Assembly (NCBI GenBank): GCA_942490985.1
Contig: CALNYW010000005.1
Span: 372,001 to 436,000, forward strand
Direction: 5' to 3'
Length of the DNA: 64,000 nt
From: Thiosocius sp942490985
GTDB lineage: Bacteria > Pseudomonadota > Gammaproteobacteria > Chromatiales > Chromatiaceae
How positions within the stretch are numbered: the first letter of the stretch is position 1; every line of letters starts with the position of its first letter. The notes under the pieces were generated by a model that did not search any database, was not told the DNA's origin, and saw only the letters and a list, made by a program, of their open reading frames with translations. The position numbers and the translations under genes were made by a program. Shown piece by piece: positions 1-8,557 of the stretch.

Positions 1-1
1 C

Positions 2-775
2 CAGGGGCACGCCATCAGCACGGTCGCCAACCTGTCAGCCGAGGAGCTGAATCGACGCCTGAACTTGGCGCAGCCCGCCAACCTGCCCCCACCGGGCAGT
101 GGTCAGCATGAGGTCTGTGTAGTGGGTCAGGCGATATCAGTGCGCGCCTGCAATACCGAACGCCTGCCGGAGGGCCTCGAACTCGCGGGTGCCTACACCG
201 ATCTGGAGTCGTTCCTCGAAGACGAGACCAACTGCGATACCCTCGTAATCGAGCTCCCGTTCCTCGATCGCAACATTGCGAAAGATCTGAATTCGCCGGA
301 CCTGCGCAAACGGGCGCAGCGGATCATCGTGATCTACGCCTTCAGTCCGTCGAACATCGTCAGTCAGCTGCAGCGTTATGGTCTGCAGACCCTGCGCGCA
401 CCGGTCGCGCTCGAACACATCTGGCAGCACTGCCAGTTGAGCCAGACGCGCCAGGTGGACTGGAAGCCGCCGGAGTGGGATCCGCGCGTCGCCAGCAGCG
501 ACCCGCTTCCGCCGAAGCGTTTCACCCACGAGCAACTGGTGCGCCTATCGCAAATCAGCACCAGCCTGGAATGCGAGTGCCCGCACCACATGGCCAGCGT
601 GATCGAGCAGCTGGCGGCATTTGAGGACTACAGCGCACGCTGCGAGGTCAGCACCAGCCAGGACGCTGCCTTGCACGGCTACCTGCACCAGATGACCGCG
701 CGCGCCCGCTGGCTCATGGAGGTCGCCCTCGAGCGCCTTGCCGACGTAGAAAATATCGACGTCAACGCACGCTAG
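2..775 (+). CDS. MerR-type regulator with B12-binding-like C-terminal region (5' truncated by window edge)
   Basis: The reading frame is open to the left edge, so the 5' end is missing. The first visible residues (GHAISTVANLSAEELNRRL) match the end of a MerR winged-helix DNA-binding domain, the stretch after the recognition wing. The rest, about 220 residues, reads as an alternating beta/alpha domain (EVCVVGQ...TLVIELPFLD...RIIVIYAF) followed by helices. This is the layout of MerR regulators with a cobalamin-binding-like domain (LitR/CarH). No cobalamin DxHxxG motif is visible, so the domain may be degenerate or bind something else. It lies convergent to a photolyase, a common neighbour of LitR-like light regulators. 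An internal TTG at 65 could be mistaken for a start, but the homology upstream argues against it. Confidence 0.7.
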   Translation, partial: QGHAISTVANLSAEELNRRLNLAQPANLPPPGSGQHEVCVVGQAISVRACNTERLPEGLELAGAYTDLESFLEDETNCDTLVIELPFLDRNIAKDLNSPDLRKRAQRIIVIYAFSPSNIVSQLQRYGLQTLRAPVALEHIWQHCQLSQTRQVDWKPPEWDPRVASSDPLPPKRFTHEQLVRLSQISTSLECECPHHMASVIEQLAAFEDYSARCEVSTSQDAALHGYLHQMTARARWLMEVALERLADVENIDVNAR

Positions 776-797
776 CGCTTGGTATCGTTCAAAAGGG

Positions 798-827
798 CCC
801 GCCCAGCGTCGATGGGCGGGTTTTTTT
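798..827 (+). terminator. Rho-independent terminator of the MerR-type gene
   Basis: A perfect 8-bp stem CCCGCCCA/TGGGCGGG (798-805 and 813-820) with a 7-base loop is followed directly by seven T residues. It begins 22 bases after the stop codon of the MerR-type gene. Confidence 0.9.
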
Positions 828-1241
828 GACCCTGGTCAAATAACCACAGGGGCGGTGATCACCAACGGCACTGCGTCACAAATCGTCTGCCGAAAGCGGT
901 CTATAAACAGATCGGTAACGCCTCCGTGCGCTACCGCCGATACCGATATCGGTATCGGTACGATGCTTTTTGAACAGGATGCAATCGATCAACCATGGCG
1001 AAGATGGCCGAACACCGCTTTATTGACCCCCGCACCAACGCGGACTCCACTCTCGACAGCTGTTACGGCGACCTGCGCAAGGGTGCTTTTCTTCGCAGAC
1101 GTTCGGCTTACCGATCACGCGACAAAAACGCCTCAGTAACGCGCGGTGGCGTCGACGCCGGCGACCCGGGAAGGGTCACCGCCAAGACCGCTTGATCTCA
1201 CCGCCCATCTATCGCGCCGACCGCAACGGCAAAGACGGCGA
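828..1241. other. Convergent intergenic region, no convincing gene
   Basis: About 410 bases lie between two converging genes. An open frame at 995-1195 (+, 66 residues, Arg-rich) has only a weak, distant ribosome binding site and no recognisable motif, so I do not call it a gene. The one striking structure is the perfect palindrome at 937-958, listed separately. Confidence 0.5.
937..958. repeat. Perfect 22-bp palindrome
   Basis: The sequence from 937 to 958 equals its own reverse complement: CCGATACC, central GATATC, GGTATCGG. It contains the unit GATACC/GGTATC on both sides of the centre. It could be an operator for a dimeric regulator or a cruciform-prone site. It lies about 37 bases upstream of a doubtful 66-residue frame and far from the promoters of both flanking genes. 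Confidence 0.6.
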
Positions 1242-2651
1242 CTAGCGCTTTTTGAGTTGGTCCCAAACGGCCAGCGCGCGCTGTCGACTCGCCTTCAGGT
1301 CACAGATCGGCGCCGGGTAATCTTCGCCCAAACGAATGCCGGCCGCTGCCATGACATCGGCCGGTGCTTCCCACGGCTGATGCAGGTACTTGTCGGGCAG
1401 GTCTGCGATTTCAGGCACCCAACGGCGTACGTAGACGCCTCGCTTGTCGAATTTCTGACCTTGCAGCACCGGATTGAACACTCGGAAATACGGTGCTGCA
1501 TCTGCCCCACTACCGGCTGTCCACTGCCAGCCCAGGCTGTTGCTGGCCAGATCGGCGTCGACCAAGGTATCCCAAAACCATCGGGCACCCTCCTGCCACG
1601 GGAGTAGCAGATTTTTGGTCAGAAACGACGCAACGATCATCCGCACCCGGTTATGCATCCAGCCGGTTTCCCACAACTCACGCATTCCCGCATCGACCAA
1701 TGGGATGCCCGTCTGGCCCTGTTGCCACGCGCGCAGCTCATTGTCGGCTTTGCGCCAGGGGAAGCCATCGAAACGCACATCCATCGGCGCGTCAGTGGTG
1801 TGCGGAAAATGATAAAGCTGGTAGTGGGCGAACTCCCGCCAACCGATTTCGCGGAGAAACGCTGCGCCACCTGGGTCGCCCTTCGGCGTTGCCGCGACAA
1901 TCTCGCGGGGGCCGAGCTGGCCAAAATGAAGATAGGGCGATAAGCGCGACACCCAGTCCTCGCCCGGCAGGTCCCGCCCCTCGTCGTAACGCCTGAGATT
2001 GGTCGCTAGAAACTCATCCAGCCGGGCAACGCCTGCCGCCCTGGTTGGCTGCCATGCGCGTGCCAGGCCATGATCCCAGGGGATGTCGGGTAATAGTTCC
2101 AACCCATCTAGCGGAGCTTGCGCGCAATCTGCTGGATCGACGAGCCTACCCGACAGATCGGGCGCTGGCAGCGGCCGATCGGGTAAGCCGATATTCAGCA
2201 GAGACTTCCAGAACGGCGTGAATACCCGGAATGGCAGGCCCTGTTTGTTGGCAACAGACCAGGGTTCGAACAGCAAGGACGCGTTTGCACTAGCCGTGGT
2301 TACGCCGGCATCGCGCAATGTCTGTTTGATCTCGGTGTCACGCGCGATGGCCGCCGGCTCGTACAAGCGATTCCAGTAAACCGCTTCCGCACCGGTCTCG
2401 GTGATGAGATCTTGTAGCGTCTCCAGCGCCGGGCCGACACGCAACAACAGCCGTCCGCCCAATGCCTGGCGCAGATCATCGAGCGCGTGATGCAACCACC
2501 AGTTACTCGCCGCACCCGCATCCCAAGGCGCCGATGCAGCTGGTTGGATGTAGACCGGCAGGACCTGGTCGTAGTTGGCCAGGGCTTCCGTCAGCGCCGG
2601 GTTATCGGCTAGCCTGAGGTCGCGACGAAACCAGACAATGGCAAGTGACAT
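1242..2651 (-). CDS. phrB: Deoxyribodipyrimidine photolyase (class I CPD)
   Basis: This is a flavoenzyme that uses blue or near-UV light to split cyclobutane pyrimidine dimers in DNA. At 469 residues it has the usual length. The N-terminal alpha/beta antenna domain opens with IVWFRRDLRLADNPAL (residues 5-20). The helical FAD domain shows SRLSPYLHFG (235-244), the GWREFAHYQLY helix (270-280), GWMHNRVRM (330-338) and NSLGWQW (371-377), all classic FAD- and DNA-contact segments. It starts 15 bases after the glutathione S-transferase gene ends, so the two are probably co-transcribed. Photolyase fits a light-exposed lifestyle, as do the BLUF protein at 38 kb and perhaps the neighbouring MerR-type gene. 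Family assignment is certain. CPD specificity rather than cryptochrome is inferred. Confidence 0.95.
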   Translation of the reverse strand: MSLAIVWFRRDLRLADNPALTEALANYDQVLPVYIQPAASAPWDAGAASNWWLHHALDDLRQALGGRLLLRVGPALETLQDLITETGAEAVYWNRLYEPAAIARDTEIKQTLRDAGVTTASANASLLFEPWSVANKQGLPFRVFTPFWKSLLNIGLPDRPLPAPDLSGRLVDPADCAQAPLDGLELLPDIPWDHGLARAWQPTRAAGVARLDEFLATNLRRYDEGRDLPGEDWVSRLSPYLHFGQLGPREIVAATPKGDPGGAAFLREIGWREFAHYQLYHFPHTTDAPMDVRFDGFPWRKADNELRAWQQGQTGIPLVDAGMRELWETGWMHNRVRMIVASFLTKNLLLPWQEGARWFWDTLVDADLASNSLGWQWTAGSGADAAPYFRVFNPVLQGQKFDKRGVYVRRWVPEIADLPDKYLHQPWEAPADVMAAAGIRLGEDYPAPICDLKASRQRALAVWDQLKKR

Positions 2652-2666
2652 TTAGCGTGCCTCCGA

Positions 2667-3269
2667 TCAGGCGACAGGAGCCGTCGCTACCATCGAGGGT
2701 CGCGCGGCAAAGGTCGCGTGCCATTTCGACAACGCCGGACGCAGTGCGCGCCAGTCGCCGACCACATTTCGCAGGTCGAGATAGGCGAGCGCGACCGCGA
2801 TGCTCACCGTACCCAGGTCAACGCGAGGCGTGAGCCTGTCGGTACGCGTCTCGAGCTGGTCGAGCGATCGCTCGATGGCATGCCGTTTCAGCGTCAACCA
2901 CCAATCCCACCGTTTCGCCTGCGGTCGCTTGCCCAGCTCCAGAAATATCAGGACCGCGCAATCCAGCATGCCATCGGCGAGCGCCTGGTCGCACATCACC
3001 TGCCATCGATCCTGGCCATCCGGGATCATCGCCGGGTCGCCGTACTGGCTATCCAGGTAGTCGCAGATCACCGCGCTGTCAAAAAGCGCCCGACCGTCAT
3101 CCAGCAACAGTGTTGGTACCATCGATAGTGGATTTTCCACCGTGAGAACATCCGGCTCTGACCAACCATCGACGGCATCTATCGTTACCCGGTCGACCAG
3201 CCCTTTCTCATGCAGCAGCACCATGACCTTGCGCACGAACGGCGAGGTCGGGGAGTGTCGCAGTATCAT
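2667..3269 (-). CDS. Glutathione S-transferase family protein
   Basis: The 200-residue protein has a thioredoxin-like N-terminal domain (about 1-78) and an all-helical C-terminal domain, as in soluble GSTs. SPTSPFVRKVMVLLHEKG (6-23) is the glutathione-site loop and first helix. NPLSMVPTL carries the conserved cis-proline, and DSAVICDYLD contains the Ser-Asp glutathione-binding pair. No substrate can be deduced. It is the first gene of a probable two-gene unit with photolyase, which would suit a role in oxidative or light stress (inference). The product is cytoplasmic, with no signal peptide. Confidence 0.88.
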   Translation of the reverse strand: MILRHSPTSPFVRKVMVLLHEKGLVDRVTIDAVDGWSEPDVLTVENPLSMVPTLLLDDGRALFDSAVICDYLDSQYGDPAMIPDGQDRWQVMCDQALADGMLDCAVLIFLELGKRPQAKRWDWWLTLKRHAIERSLDQLETRTDRLTPRVDLGTVSIAVALAYLDLRNVVGDWRALRPALSKWHATFAARPSMVATAPVA

Positions 3270-3364
3270 TGATCAGTTCCGCTAAGCCGGTGATGCCGAA
3301 AGTATCCGAACTCCAGCGGTGCCTAGCCACTTGCGAACTACGCGGTTGTTTTGGGGCGCCCCGT

Positions 3365-4756
3365 TTACGCCGCGTCTTCTCCGCTAATCAAATACACCGG
3401 CAGGTCTTCCATCGCATGCCGCTGATCATCCACCAGCAGATCTGCAGCGAATGCCGCCTCATCCACGTTGGCCCCGAGGTATTCGGCGACCTTGCGCATA
3501 TCGACCTCGGCGTTTTCGAGACAACAGGTTGCGCCCGGTGAAGGCGTCATGTTGAAGATCGCCCCGACGCCCGTATCGATCTTTGCCTCACCCATCATCA
3601 ATGTCCGATGGTCTTTGTCGATCAACTGCGGACGGATACCACCGACATGGTGGGCAAACTTGAGATCTTTGTATTTCAAGTCTGGCACGATCTTGCGGGC
3701 GTCCTTTAAGAATAGTGCCCGGCGTAAAATCGGCACCTCGAAAAGAAAGTTTTTCAGCATGTAATTGCGGATGTCCGTGACCTTTAGCAGGTCATACAAG
3801 ACATCCCAGACCTTGCGGTCGAAGCGAAACACCCGCAGAAAATCTTTCAGCGTTTCCCAGTTATAGCGCTCAAGCACCGGCAGGACCAGGGCGGTCGGCC
3901 CCCAGCGTGTCTTGCCCGGCACCATGACGTCCGGGTCACCGTGGATCGCCGCAAATGGCAGCTTGTCGTTTTGCACCGTGTAGACCTTGCCCTTCAGCAC
4001 CTGCGGTGTGAAGTAATAACTCCCGGCCACCGGTAACACCGAGAAGTGGTGGCCATAGCCGAGATCGTGCGCGAGCTTGAGGCTGTGCCCACCGGCACAA
4101 ACGACGATCGAGCGGGCCTGAAAGCTCGTCGTCCCGGTCTCGATAACGAACAGATCACCTTGGCGACGGATATGCTTGACGCTCTGGTTGTAGCCGACCG
4201 CGACCCTGGTGTCTTCACAACGCCGCGCCTGACGAACAAAGGACCGCGCCAAGGCCTCGAAATTGACCGCGGTGTATTCGTTCTCAGAGCCCAACGCGAT
4301 AATTTCCTCCTGACGCAAGCCACCGCCCGAATAGGCCACGGCGGGCTCGATTCGGGCGATGTCCTTGGCGTCGAGAAGCTGTAGATTGGGGTAATGCGGC
4401 GACAAGCTATCGAACCGCTCTCGCAGCTGCTGGCACTCCCTGGTCCCGACGCCCAGCACCATTTTCGGATACCTGAAAATCAGATGATCGATGTCGGGCT
4501 GCGCGATCGCATAGTTCTCGACCATGCGCGCAGCGCGTTGCACCTTGAGGGCCTTATCGAGGCTGTAATTGGTTTCAATGTCCCCGCAGTGCAGGGTCTG
4601 GCTGTTGTTGCTATGCAGCGAATTGACGCGCGCAGGTGCCGCATATTTTTCCAACATGCCGACATGCTCGATGTCTGTGTATTTCGCGGTCAGGTAAAGC
4701 AACGCCGATCCGGTGACACCACCGCCAACGATCAGCAGGTCAAACACCTGGCTCAT
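3365..4756 (-). CDS. mqo: Malate:quinone oxidoreductase-like FAD protein
   Basis: This membrane-associated flavoprotein oxidises malate to oxaloacetate and passes electrons to quinone. The Rossmann FAD motif is DLLIVGGGVTGSALLYLTA close to the N-terminus. The family block NSLHSNNSQTLHCGDIETNY follows, and the C-terminal FAD-contact segment includes GVGAIFNMTPSPGATCCLENA. I chose ATG 4756 because a GGGAGG ribosome binding site precedes it. The frame remains open to 4870, but those 38 residues are not family-like. The resulting 463 residues resemble the shorter Mqo subgroup. It is divergent from the sulfur globule-type gene with about 260 bases between. Another FAD-dependent 2-hydroxyacid oxidase activity is possible. 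Confidence 0.85.
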   Translation of the reverse strand: MSQVFDLLIVGGGVTGSALLYLTAKYTDIEHVGMLEKYAAPARVNSLHSNNSQTLHCGDIETNYSLDKALKVQRAARMVENYAIAQPDIDHLIFRYPKMVLGVGTRECQQLRERFDSLSPHYPNLQLLDAKDIARIEPAVAYSGGGLRQEEIIALGSENEYTAVNFEALARSFVRQARRCEDTRVAVGYNQSVKHIRRQGDLFVIETGTTSFQARSIVVCAGGHSLKLAHDLGYGHHFSVLPVAGSYYFTPQVLKGKVYTVQNDKLPFAAIHGDPDVMVPGKTRWGPTALVLPVLERYNWETLKDFLRVFRFDRKVWDVLYDLLKVTDIRNYMLKNFLFEVPILRRALFLKDARKIVPDLKYKDLKFAHHVGGIRPQLIDKDHRTLMMGEAKIDTGVGAIFNMTPSPGATCCLENAEVDMRKVAEYLGANVDEAAFAADLLVDDQRHAMEDLPVYLISGEDAA

Positions 4757-4885
4757 TACAGCCTCCCTCCCAACATCTAAAGCTGGCGGAAGGATACCGG
4801 CCCCCGCGCGCGGAACCCCATGATGTTTTTTGCTGTGTGGCCATTGAAGCTTTTGGCCACTCTGGGACATCTGTAAAAAAGTTTA

Positions 4886-4913
4886 TTGACATTTTAGTAG
4901 TTACTTATATACT
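4886..4913 (+). promoter_or_regulatory. Sigma70-type promoter of the sulfur globule-type gene
   Basis: A perfect -35 box TTGACA (4886-4891) is followed after 16 bases by TATACT (4908-4913), five of six matches to the -10 consensus. The flanks are AT-rich in an otherwise GC-rich window. Transcription would start near 4920, giving a leader of about 95 bases. Such a strong core promoter suits an abundant structural protein. Confidence 0.75.
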
Positions 4914-5015
4914 TCTTCTCCATCGGCACGCTGTATCGCCGGCCGCGACCCACAAGCGGCAACAGATTTCTAACTTACGGGCCACGCCCAACCTTAAAAT
5001 TCGGAGACTTCGACC

Positions 5016-5363
5016 ATGAAAAAAATTATCGCTATCGCCGCTATCCTCGCCGCCACCCAAGCCTCGGCCTTCTGGGGCAACGGCTACAACAACGGCTACA
5101 ACAACGGCTACGGCTACGGCAACACCGCCGCTAACGGCGTGATGGACGGTACCGCTGACGGCGCCGCTGAAGGTACCTTCAGCATGAGCTTCTCCGGTCG
5201 CGGCAACACCAACATGCGCGGCTACGGCAACGGCTACGGCGCTGGCGACGGCTGGGGCCGCGGTTACAACTACTCCGCGCCTGGCTACGGCTACGCCCCT
5301 TACGGCTACGCCCCGATGGCGCCGGTCGCGCCGGCTGCACCTGAAGCACCTGTCGCCGAGTAA
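5016..5363 (+). CDS. Sulfur globule protein-like secreted Gly/Tyr/Asn-rich protein
   Basis: The 115-residue product has a Sec signal peptide (MKKIIAIAAILAATQASA, cleavage near 18) and a low-complexity mature part rich in Gly, Tyr and Asn with repeats of NNGYNNGYGYG and GYGNGYGAG. The tail is Pro/Ala-rich. This is the composition and layout of sulfur globule envelope proteins (SgpA/B/C type) that coat periplasmic sulfur deposits in purple sulfur bacteria and related symbionts. A CGGAG ribosome binding site precedes ATG 5016. The gene is monocistronic, framed by its own promoter and a double-hairpin terminator, as expected for a heavily expressed structural protein. Such low-complexity sequence could also be another exported glycine-rich protein. 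Confidence 0.8.
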   Translation: MKKIIAIAAILAATQASAFWGNGYNNGYNNGYGYGNTAANGVMDGTADGAAEGTFSMSFSGRGNTNMRGYGNGYGAGDGWGRGYNYSAPGYGYAPYGYAPMAPVAPAAPEAPVAE

Positions 5364-5381
5364 GCCTCTCGACCCAGGTCA

Positions 5382-5436
5382 TCACCCCGCAAGCGGGTGA
5401 TCAAAAACCCCCGCACCTGCGTGCGGGGGTTTTTTT
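5382..5436 (+). terminator. Tandem-hairpin terminator of the sulfur globule-type gene
   Basis: A first bulged hairpin pairs TCACCC with GGGTGA (5382-5400). A second, perfect 11-bp stem AACCCCCGCAC/GTGCGGGGGTT (5406-5416 and 5421-5431) runs straight into a T tract. The second is a canonical intrinsic terminator, strong enough for a highly expressed gene. Confidence 0.9.
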
Positions 5437-5501
5437 GTGCGACACCGTCCGGGTACCTGCGGCAAACTTCCCGCCTTGGCCAATTTCCCGGAGAACCGCC
5501 G

Positions 5502-6200
5502 ATGTCGCGCTTTGCCCTTGCAATGCTCATTGCCTGCCTCACCCCGGTATCGACAGCAACCGCCACAGAGACCGACCCGACTTTCAATCGTGTGACGCTC
5601 AACGAGTCGGCCCAGCGCGCCGTCGAAAACGACCGCTTGGTCGTCATATTGTTTGCACAAGCCGAAGGCAAGCAGGCCGCGCCCCCGGCAGACGAGGTCA
5701 ACCGGCTGATGGACTGGGCATTGGCAGTGGCCAACAGTCATGCCGGGATCGAGGTGCAGACCGAAGGGTACAGCAGCAACCCGATCTACAAGGACGGCCG
5801 CATCCGGGGCTGGCGCGTTCGACAGTCCCTGCGCCTTGAAGGCGGAGACAGCCGACTGATCGGCGACCTTGCCGGCCAACTGCAGCAGAAGCTCAGCATC
5901 CAGTCGATCGCCTATCAGTTATCCGAGGCCCAGCAGCGCACACACCGCGCCACGCTGACCGAGGCCGCTTTGCAGCGTTTTCAGTCCCGCGCGGCCGCTA
6001 TCGCGGACGCGTTGGGCCGCGACAGTTACCGGATCGTGCGACTCAACATCAACGACAATCACCGTCAACCTGCGCCGATGATGCGCGCCATGACGGCCGG
6101 GGCCAGCGCCGACGCAAGCCCTGCACCGGCTCGGATCCAGACGGGCACCCAGCTGATGTCGGTCAACGTCAGTGGCGAAATCGAGTTGTCCGAGGACTGA
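5502..6200 (+). CDS. SIMPL domain (YggE/DUF541) periplasmic protein
   Basis: ATG 5502 is preceded by CGGAG. The frame is open from 5397, but the preceding terminator sequence excludes those codons. The 232-residue product has a signal peptide (about 1-22, ending TATA). SIMPL family features follow: FNRVTLNESAQRAVENDRLVVILFAQAEG, YSSNPIYKDGRIRGWRVRQSLRLEG in the middle and NVSGEIELSE at the end. SIMPL proteins such as E. coli YggE are periplasmic and oligomeric, and are linked to oxidative stress tolerance, but their biochemical role is unclear. The gene stands alone downstream of the sulfur globule-type terminator. Confidence 0.85.
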   Translation: MSRFALAMLIACLTPVSTATATETDPTFNRVTLNESAQRAVENDRLVVILFAQAEGKQAAPPADEVNRLMDWALAVANSHAGIEVQTEGYSSNPIYKDGRIRGWRVRQSLRLEGGDSRLIGDLAGQLQQKLSIQSIAYQLSEAQQRTHRATLTEAALQRFQSRAAAIADALGRDSYRIVRLNINDNHRQPAPMMRAMTAGASADASPAPARIQTGTQLMSVNVSGEIELSED

Positions 6201-6220
6201 TCCAGGCAGCGCGATTGTGT

Positions 6221-6904
6221 TCAGTTGAGCCTCGCTCGCTGATTCAATGCGGCGAGACGGTCGCCGATCTGCCGAAGCCGGGCCGCTGCCGCGGTCGGCG
6301 GCTCGGCACATCGTGCAACACACTGTTCGGCGGACGCATAGACGGCACTGAGTTGCTCGGCATCGAACAGCGCGAGGGCCGCGGCCAGGGCCGGTTCGTC
6401 TTCGGACAGCAGGGTCGGCGCAAGATCCTCTCGCGCTATCGTGCTGTCAGGGTGCAAAAGATCGGCGACCAACGGAAACCGCAACAGCTCGAAATGGGTC
6501 GATCGCGCCGCGCGTTCCTGCGCCAACTCGTCAGCCGCCTGTGGGTCGGCCCCCGCGCCGCGCTCGACATTGCGCATGATGACGTCGAGCAGGTCGGCAA
6601 TCGCCGACTGATTGCCTGCCTGCTCATCGGCCAGACCGGCCGATTGTTCGTATAGGCGATCGAACTGTTCTTTCAATTCGAGGATGACCTCGCTGCCCTC
6701 ATTCGGCTTGAGCGTAACCGCGCGCTGCACCGTTTGACGCAACGCCTGCAAGAAAGCGATCAGCTCCTCATGGTCGAGTCGCTGGATCTCCAGCAGTGCG
6801 TCGTCATCACGCGCCACCGCGCGGTCGCCGAACAACGGATTGTCGAGACGCCGCCGATAATGCCGCTCATGGCGTCCCGGCTTTTCGCTGAGCGGGATCT
6901 TCAT
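6221..6904 (-). CDS. Conserved-looking helical hypothetical protein
   Basis: I do not recognise this 227-residue protein. It starts basic (MKIPLSEKPGRHERHYRRR), then is almost wholly helical and rich in Ala, Leu, Glu and Asp (EELIAFLQALRQTVQRAV, LADEQAGNQSAIADLLDVIMRNVERG). It has no signal peptide or membrane segment, so it is probably cytoplasmic and may be coiled-coil or multimeric. I prefer ATG 6904 over the upstream start at 6934 because the basic segment looks like a natural N-terminus. It ends facing the SIMPL gene and follows selO by 67 bases on the same strand. Confidence 0.6.
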   Translation of the reverse strand: MKIPLSEKPGRHERHYRRRLDNPLFGDRAVARDDDALLEIQRLDHEELIAFLQALRQTVQRAVTLKPNEGSEVILELKEQFDRLYEQSAGLADEQAGNQSAIADLLDVIMRNVERGAGADPQAADELAQERAARSTHFELLRFPLVADLLHPDSTIAREDLAPTLLSEDEPALAAALALFDAEQLSAVYASAEQCVARCAEPPTAAAARLRQIGDRLAALNQRARLN

Positions 6905-6971
6905 ATCGCGCGCGCCCCCCGACATCGCCTGCAAACTACGTCACGCGCGACCAGGAGACCGGCTGGCTTGC

Positions 6972-8459
6972 TCATGATGAACAGCTGACCGCCAACTCAC
7001 GCCCCCAACCCGGCGGCTCTTTGGCGTAATCCGCCATCTCGGGCTGCTCGTCGAACGGCCTCTCCAACAGCAAGCGCAGCCGCTCGATTTCCCGATAATC
7101 CCCGGCTTCTGCAAATCGGATCGCCTGCTCTGCAAGGTAGTTACGCAGGATGTAACGGGGGTTGACCGCGTTCATGGCGGCGCGGCGGACATGCGCGTCC
7201 CGACCTTCCGCGCGCAGACGCGCACGGTACTGCGACAACCAGCTGTCGAACGCCTCACGCTCGACGAACCGATCACGCAGGCGCCGGTCGGGTAGATCAT
7301 TGTTGGCATCGATGCCGGCCAGATCGCGAAACAGATTGGTGTAATCGGCCGCGCTCTGGTGCATCAACTCGAGCAGCCGAGCCGTCAGTGCCTGGTCTTG
7401 TTCGCTTTGCTCAACCAACCCCAGCTTGGCCCGCATACCGGCAGAGAAGGCCGTGGTCAACTCGGCCTGATAGCCGTCCAGGATGTCGCGTGCCTTTGCC
7501 GCAGCCGCCTCGCCATCATCGGCATCGAATAGCGGCAGCATCGCCTGCGCGAGGCAAGTCAGGTTCCATAATCCGACCGAGGGCTGGCGCTCGAACGCGT
7601 ACCGACCCTGGTAGTCCGAGTGGTTGCAGATGAACCCCGGGTCGTAGTCATCAAGGAAACCAAACGGCCCGTAGTCGAGCGTCAGGCCCAGGATCGACAT
7701 GTTGTCGGTATTCATTACGCCGTGGGCAAACCCGACCAACTGCCACTGCGCCATCAATCGCGCGGTTCGCTTTACGACCTCACGCAACAACGCATCGTAA
7801 GGCGCCGACTGCTCCTGCAACGCCGGGTAATCATGGTCGATGACGTAATCCGCGAGCGCCTTCACCCGGCCGTACTGCTGGCGGTGGTAAAAAAACTCGA
7901 ACGAGCCAAAGCGAACATGGCTTGGTGCCAGTCGGACCAGCAGCGCACCGCGCTCCATGCGTTCGCGATAGACCTCTTCATCGCTGTCGAAAAGGCACAG
8001 GGCGCGCGTCGTGGGGATGCCCAGCCCGTGCATTGCCTCCGAGCAAAGGTATTCCCGGATCGTCGAGCGCAATACCGCACGGCCATCACCGTCGCGGGAA
8101 AAGGGGGTCAGGCCGGCGCCTTTGAGCTGAACCTCCCAGTGGGTCGCGTCCGCCCCCTGCAGCTCGCCCAGCACAATCGCCCGGCCGTCGCCGAGTTGCG
8201 GCACAAAATGGCCAAACTGATGACCCGCGTAGCACATCGCGACAGCATCACTCCCGGGGAAGGGGCGATCGCCGCTCAACCAGCCCTGCAGTGGCTCATC
8301 GAATAACTGGTGCGGACGCAGGCCGAGCAGTCGCGCAGCGTCCGGGCTGACGCCGACCAATCGACTCCCGGCCAGCGCGGTCGGCGCGACCCGTGCATGA
8401 AACCCTTCCGGGAGGCGCGCATAGCTGTTTCGGAACCGAAGATCAGGCTGCGTGTTCAT
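6972..8459 (-). CDS. selO: Protein adenylyltransferase SelO (YdiU/UPF0061)
   Basis: SelO is a pseudokinase-fold enzyme that transfers AMP from ATP to Ser, Thr or Tyr of target proteins in redox response. The 495-residue length is typical. Family blocks are AMCYAGHQFGHFVPQLGDGR with LGELQ, the nucleotide-lysine segment WEVQLKGAGLTPFSRDGDGRAVLRST, FAHGVMNTDNMSILGLTLDYGPFGF with the catalytic Asn and Asp, and NPRYILRNYLAEQAI. The C-terminus ends SCSS. Eukaryotic SelO has selenocysteine there, and bacterial forms keep Cys. ATG 8459 (MNTQPDLRF) matches family N-termini, and an upstream extension to 8561 would overlap the lipoprotein gene. Confidence 0.95.
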   Translation of the reverse strand: MNTQPDLRFRNSYARLPEGFHARVAPTALAGSRLVGVSPDAARLLGLRPHQLFDEPLQGWLSGDRPFPGSDAVAMCYAGHQFGHFVPQLGDGRAIVLGELQGADATHWEVQLKGAGLTPFSRDGDGRAVLRSTIREYLCSEAMHGLGIPTTRALCLFDSDEEVYRERMERGALLVRLAPSHVRFGSFEFFYHRQQYGRVKALADYVIDHDYPALQEQSAPYDALLREVVKRTARLMAQWQLVGFAHGVMNTDNMSILGLTLDYGPFGFLDDYDPGFICNHSDYQGRYAFERQPSVGLWNLTCLAQAMLPLFDADDGEAAAAKARDILDGYQAELTTAFSAGMRAKLGLVEQSEQDQALTARLLELMHQSAADYTNLFRDLAGIDANNDLPDRRLRDRFVEREAFDSWLSQYRARLRAEGRDAHVRRAAMNAVNPRYILRNYLAEQAIRFAEAGDYREIERLRLLLERPFDEQPEMADYAKEPPGWGRELAVSCSS

Positions 8460-8557
8460 AACCCGGATGCTGTATCGCAAAGACCGCGCTTTCAACCCGA
8501 GCCACCAACGGTTGTCGGCCGGCCCACCAGCTAACGACCATCCGAGCCATGGAGGGG

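Noticed and set aside
855..1139. A 94-codon plus-strand frame running through the palindrome
   Set aside because: Low-complexity Thr/Ala-rich translation without start signals, and it begins inside the region next to the terminator.
995..1195. A 66-codon frame following the perfect palindrome
   Set aside because: The only AGGA-like site is too far from the ATG and the Arg-rich translation has no family features. The palindrome alone is kept.
5080..5300. Short DNA repeats in the sulfur globule-type gene that could suggest a CRISPR or satellite array
   Set aside because: They are codon-level repeats of GGC-TAC and AAC triplets in a real reading frame, with no unique spacers or constant repeat length.
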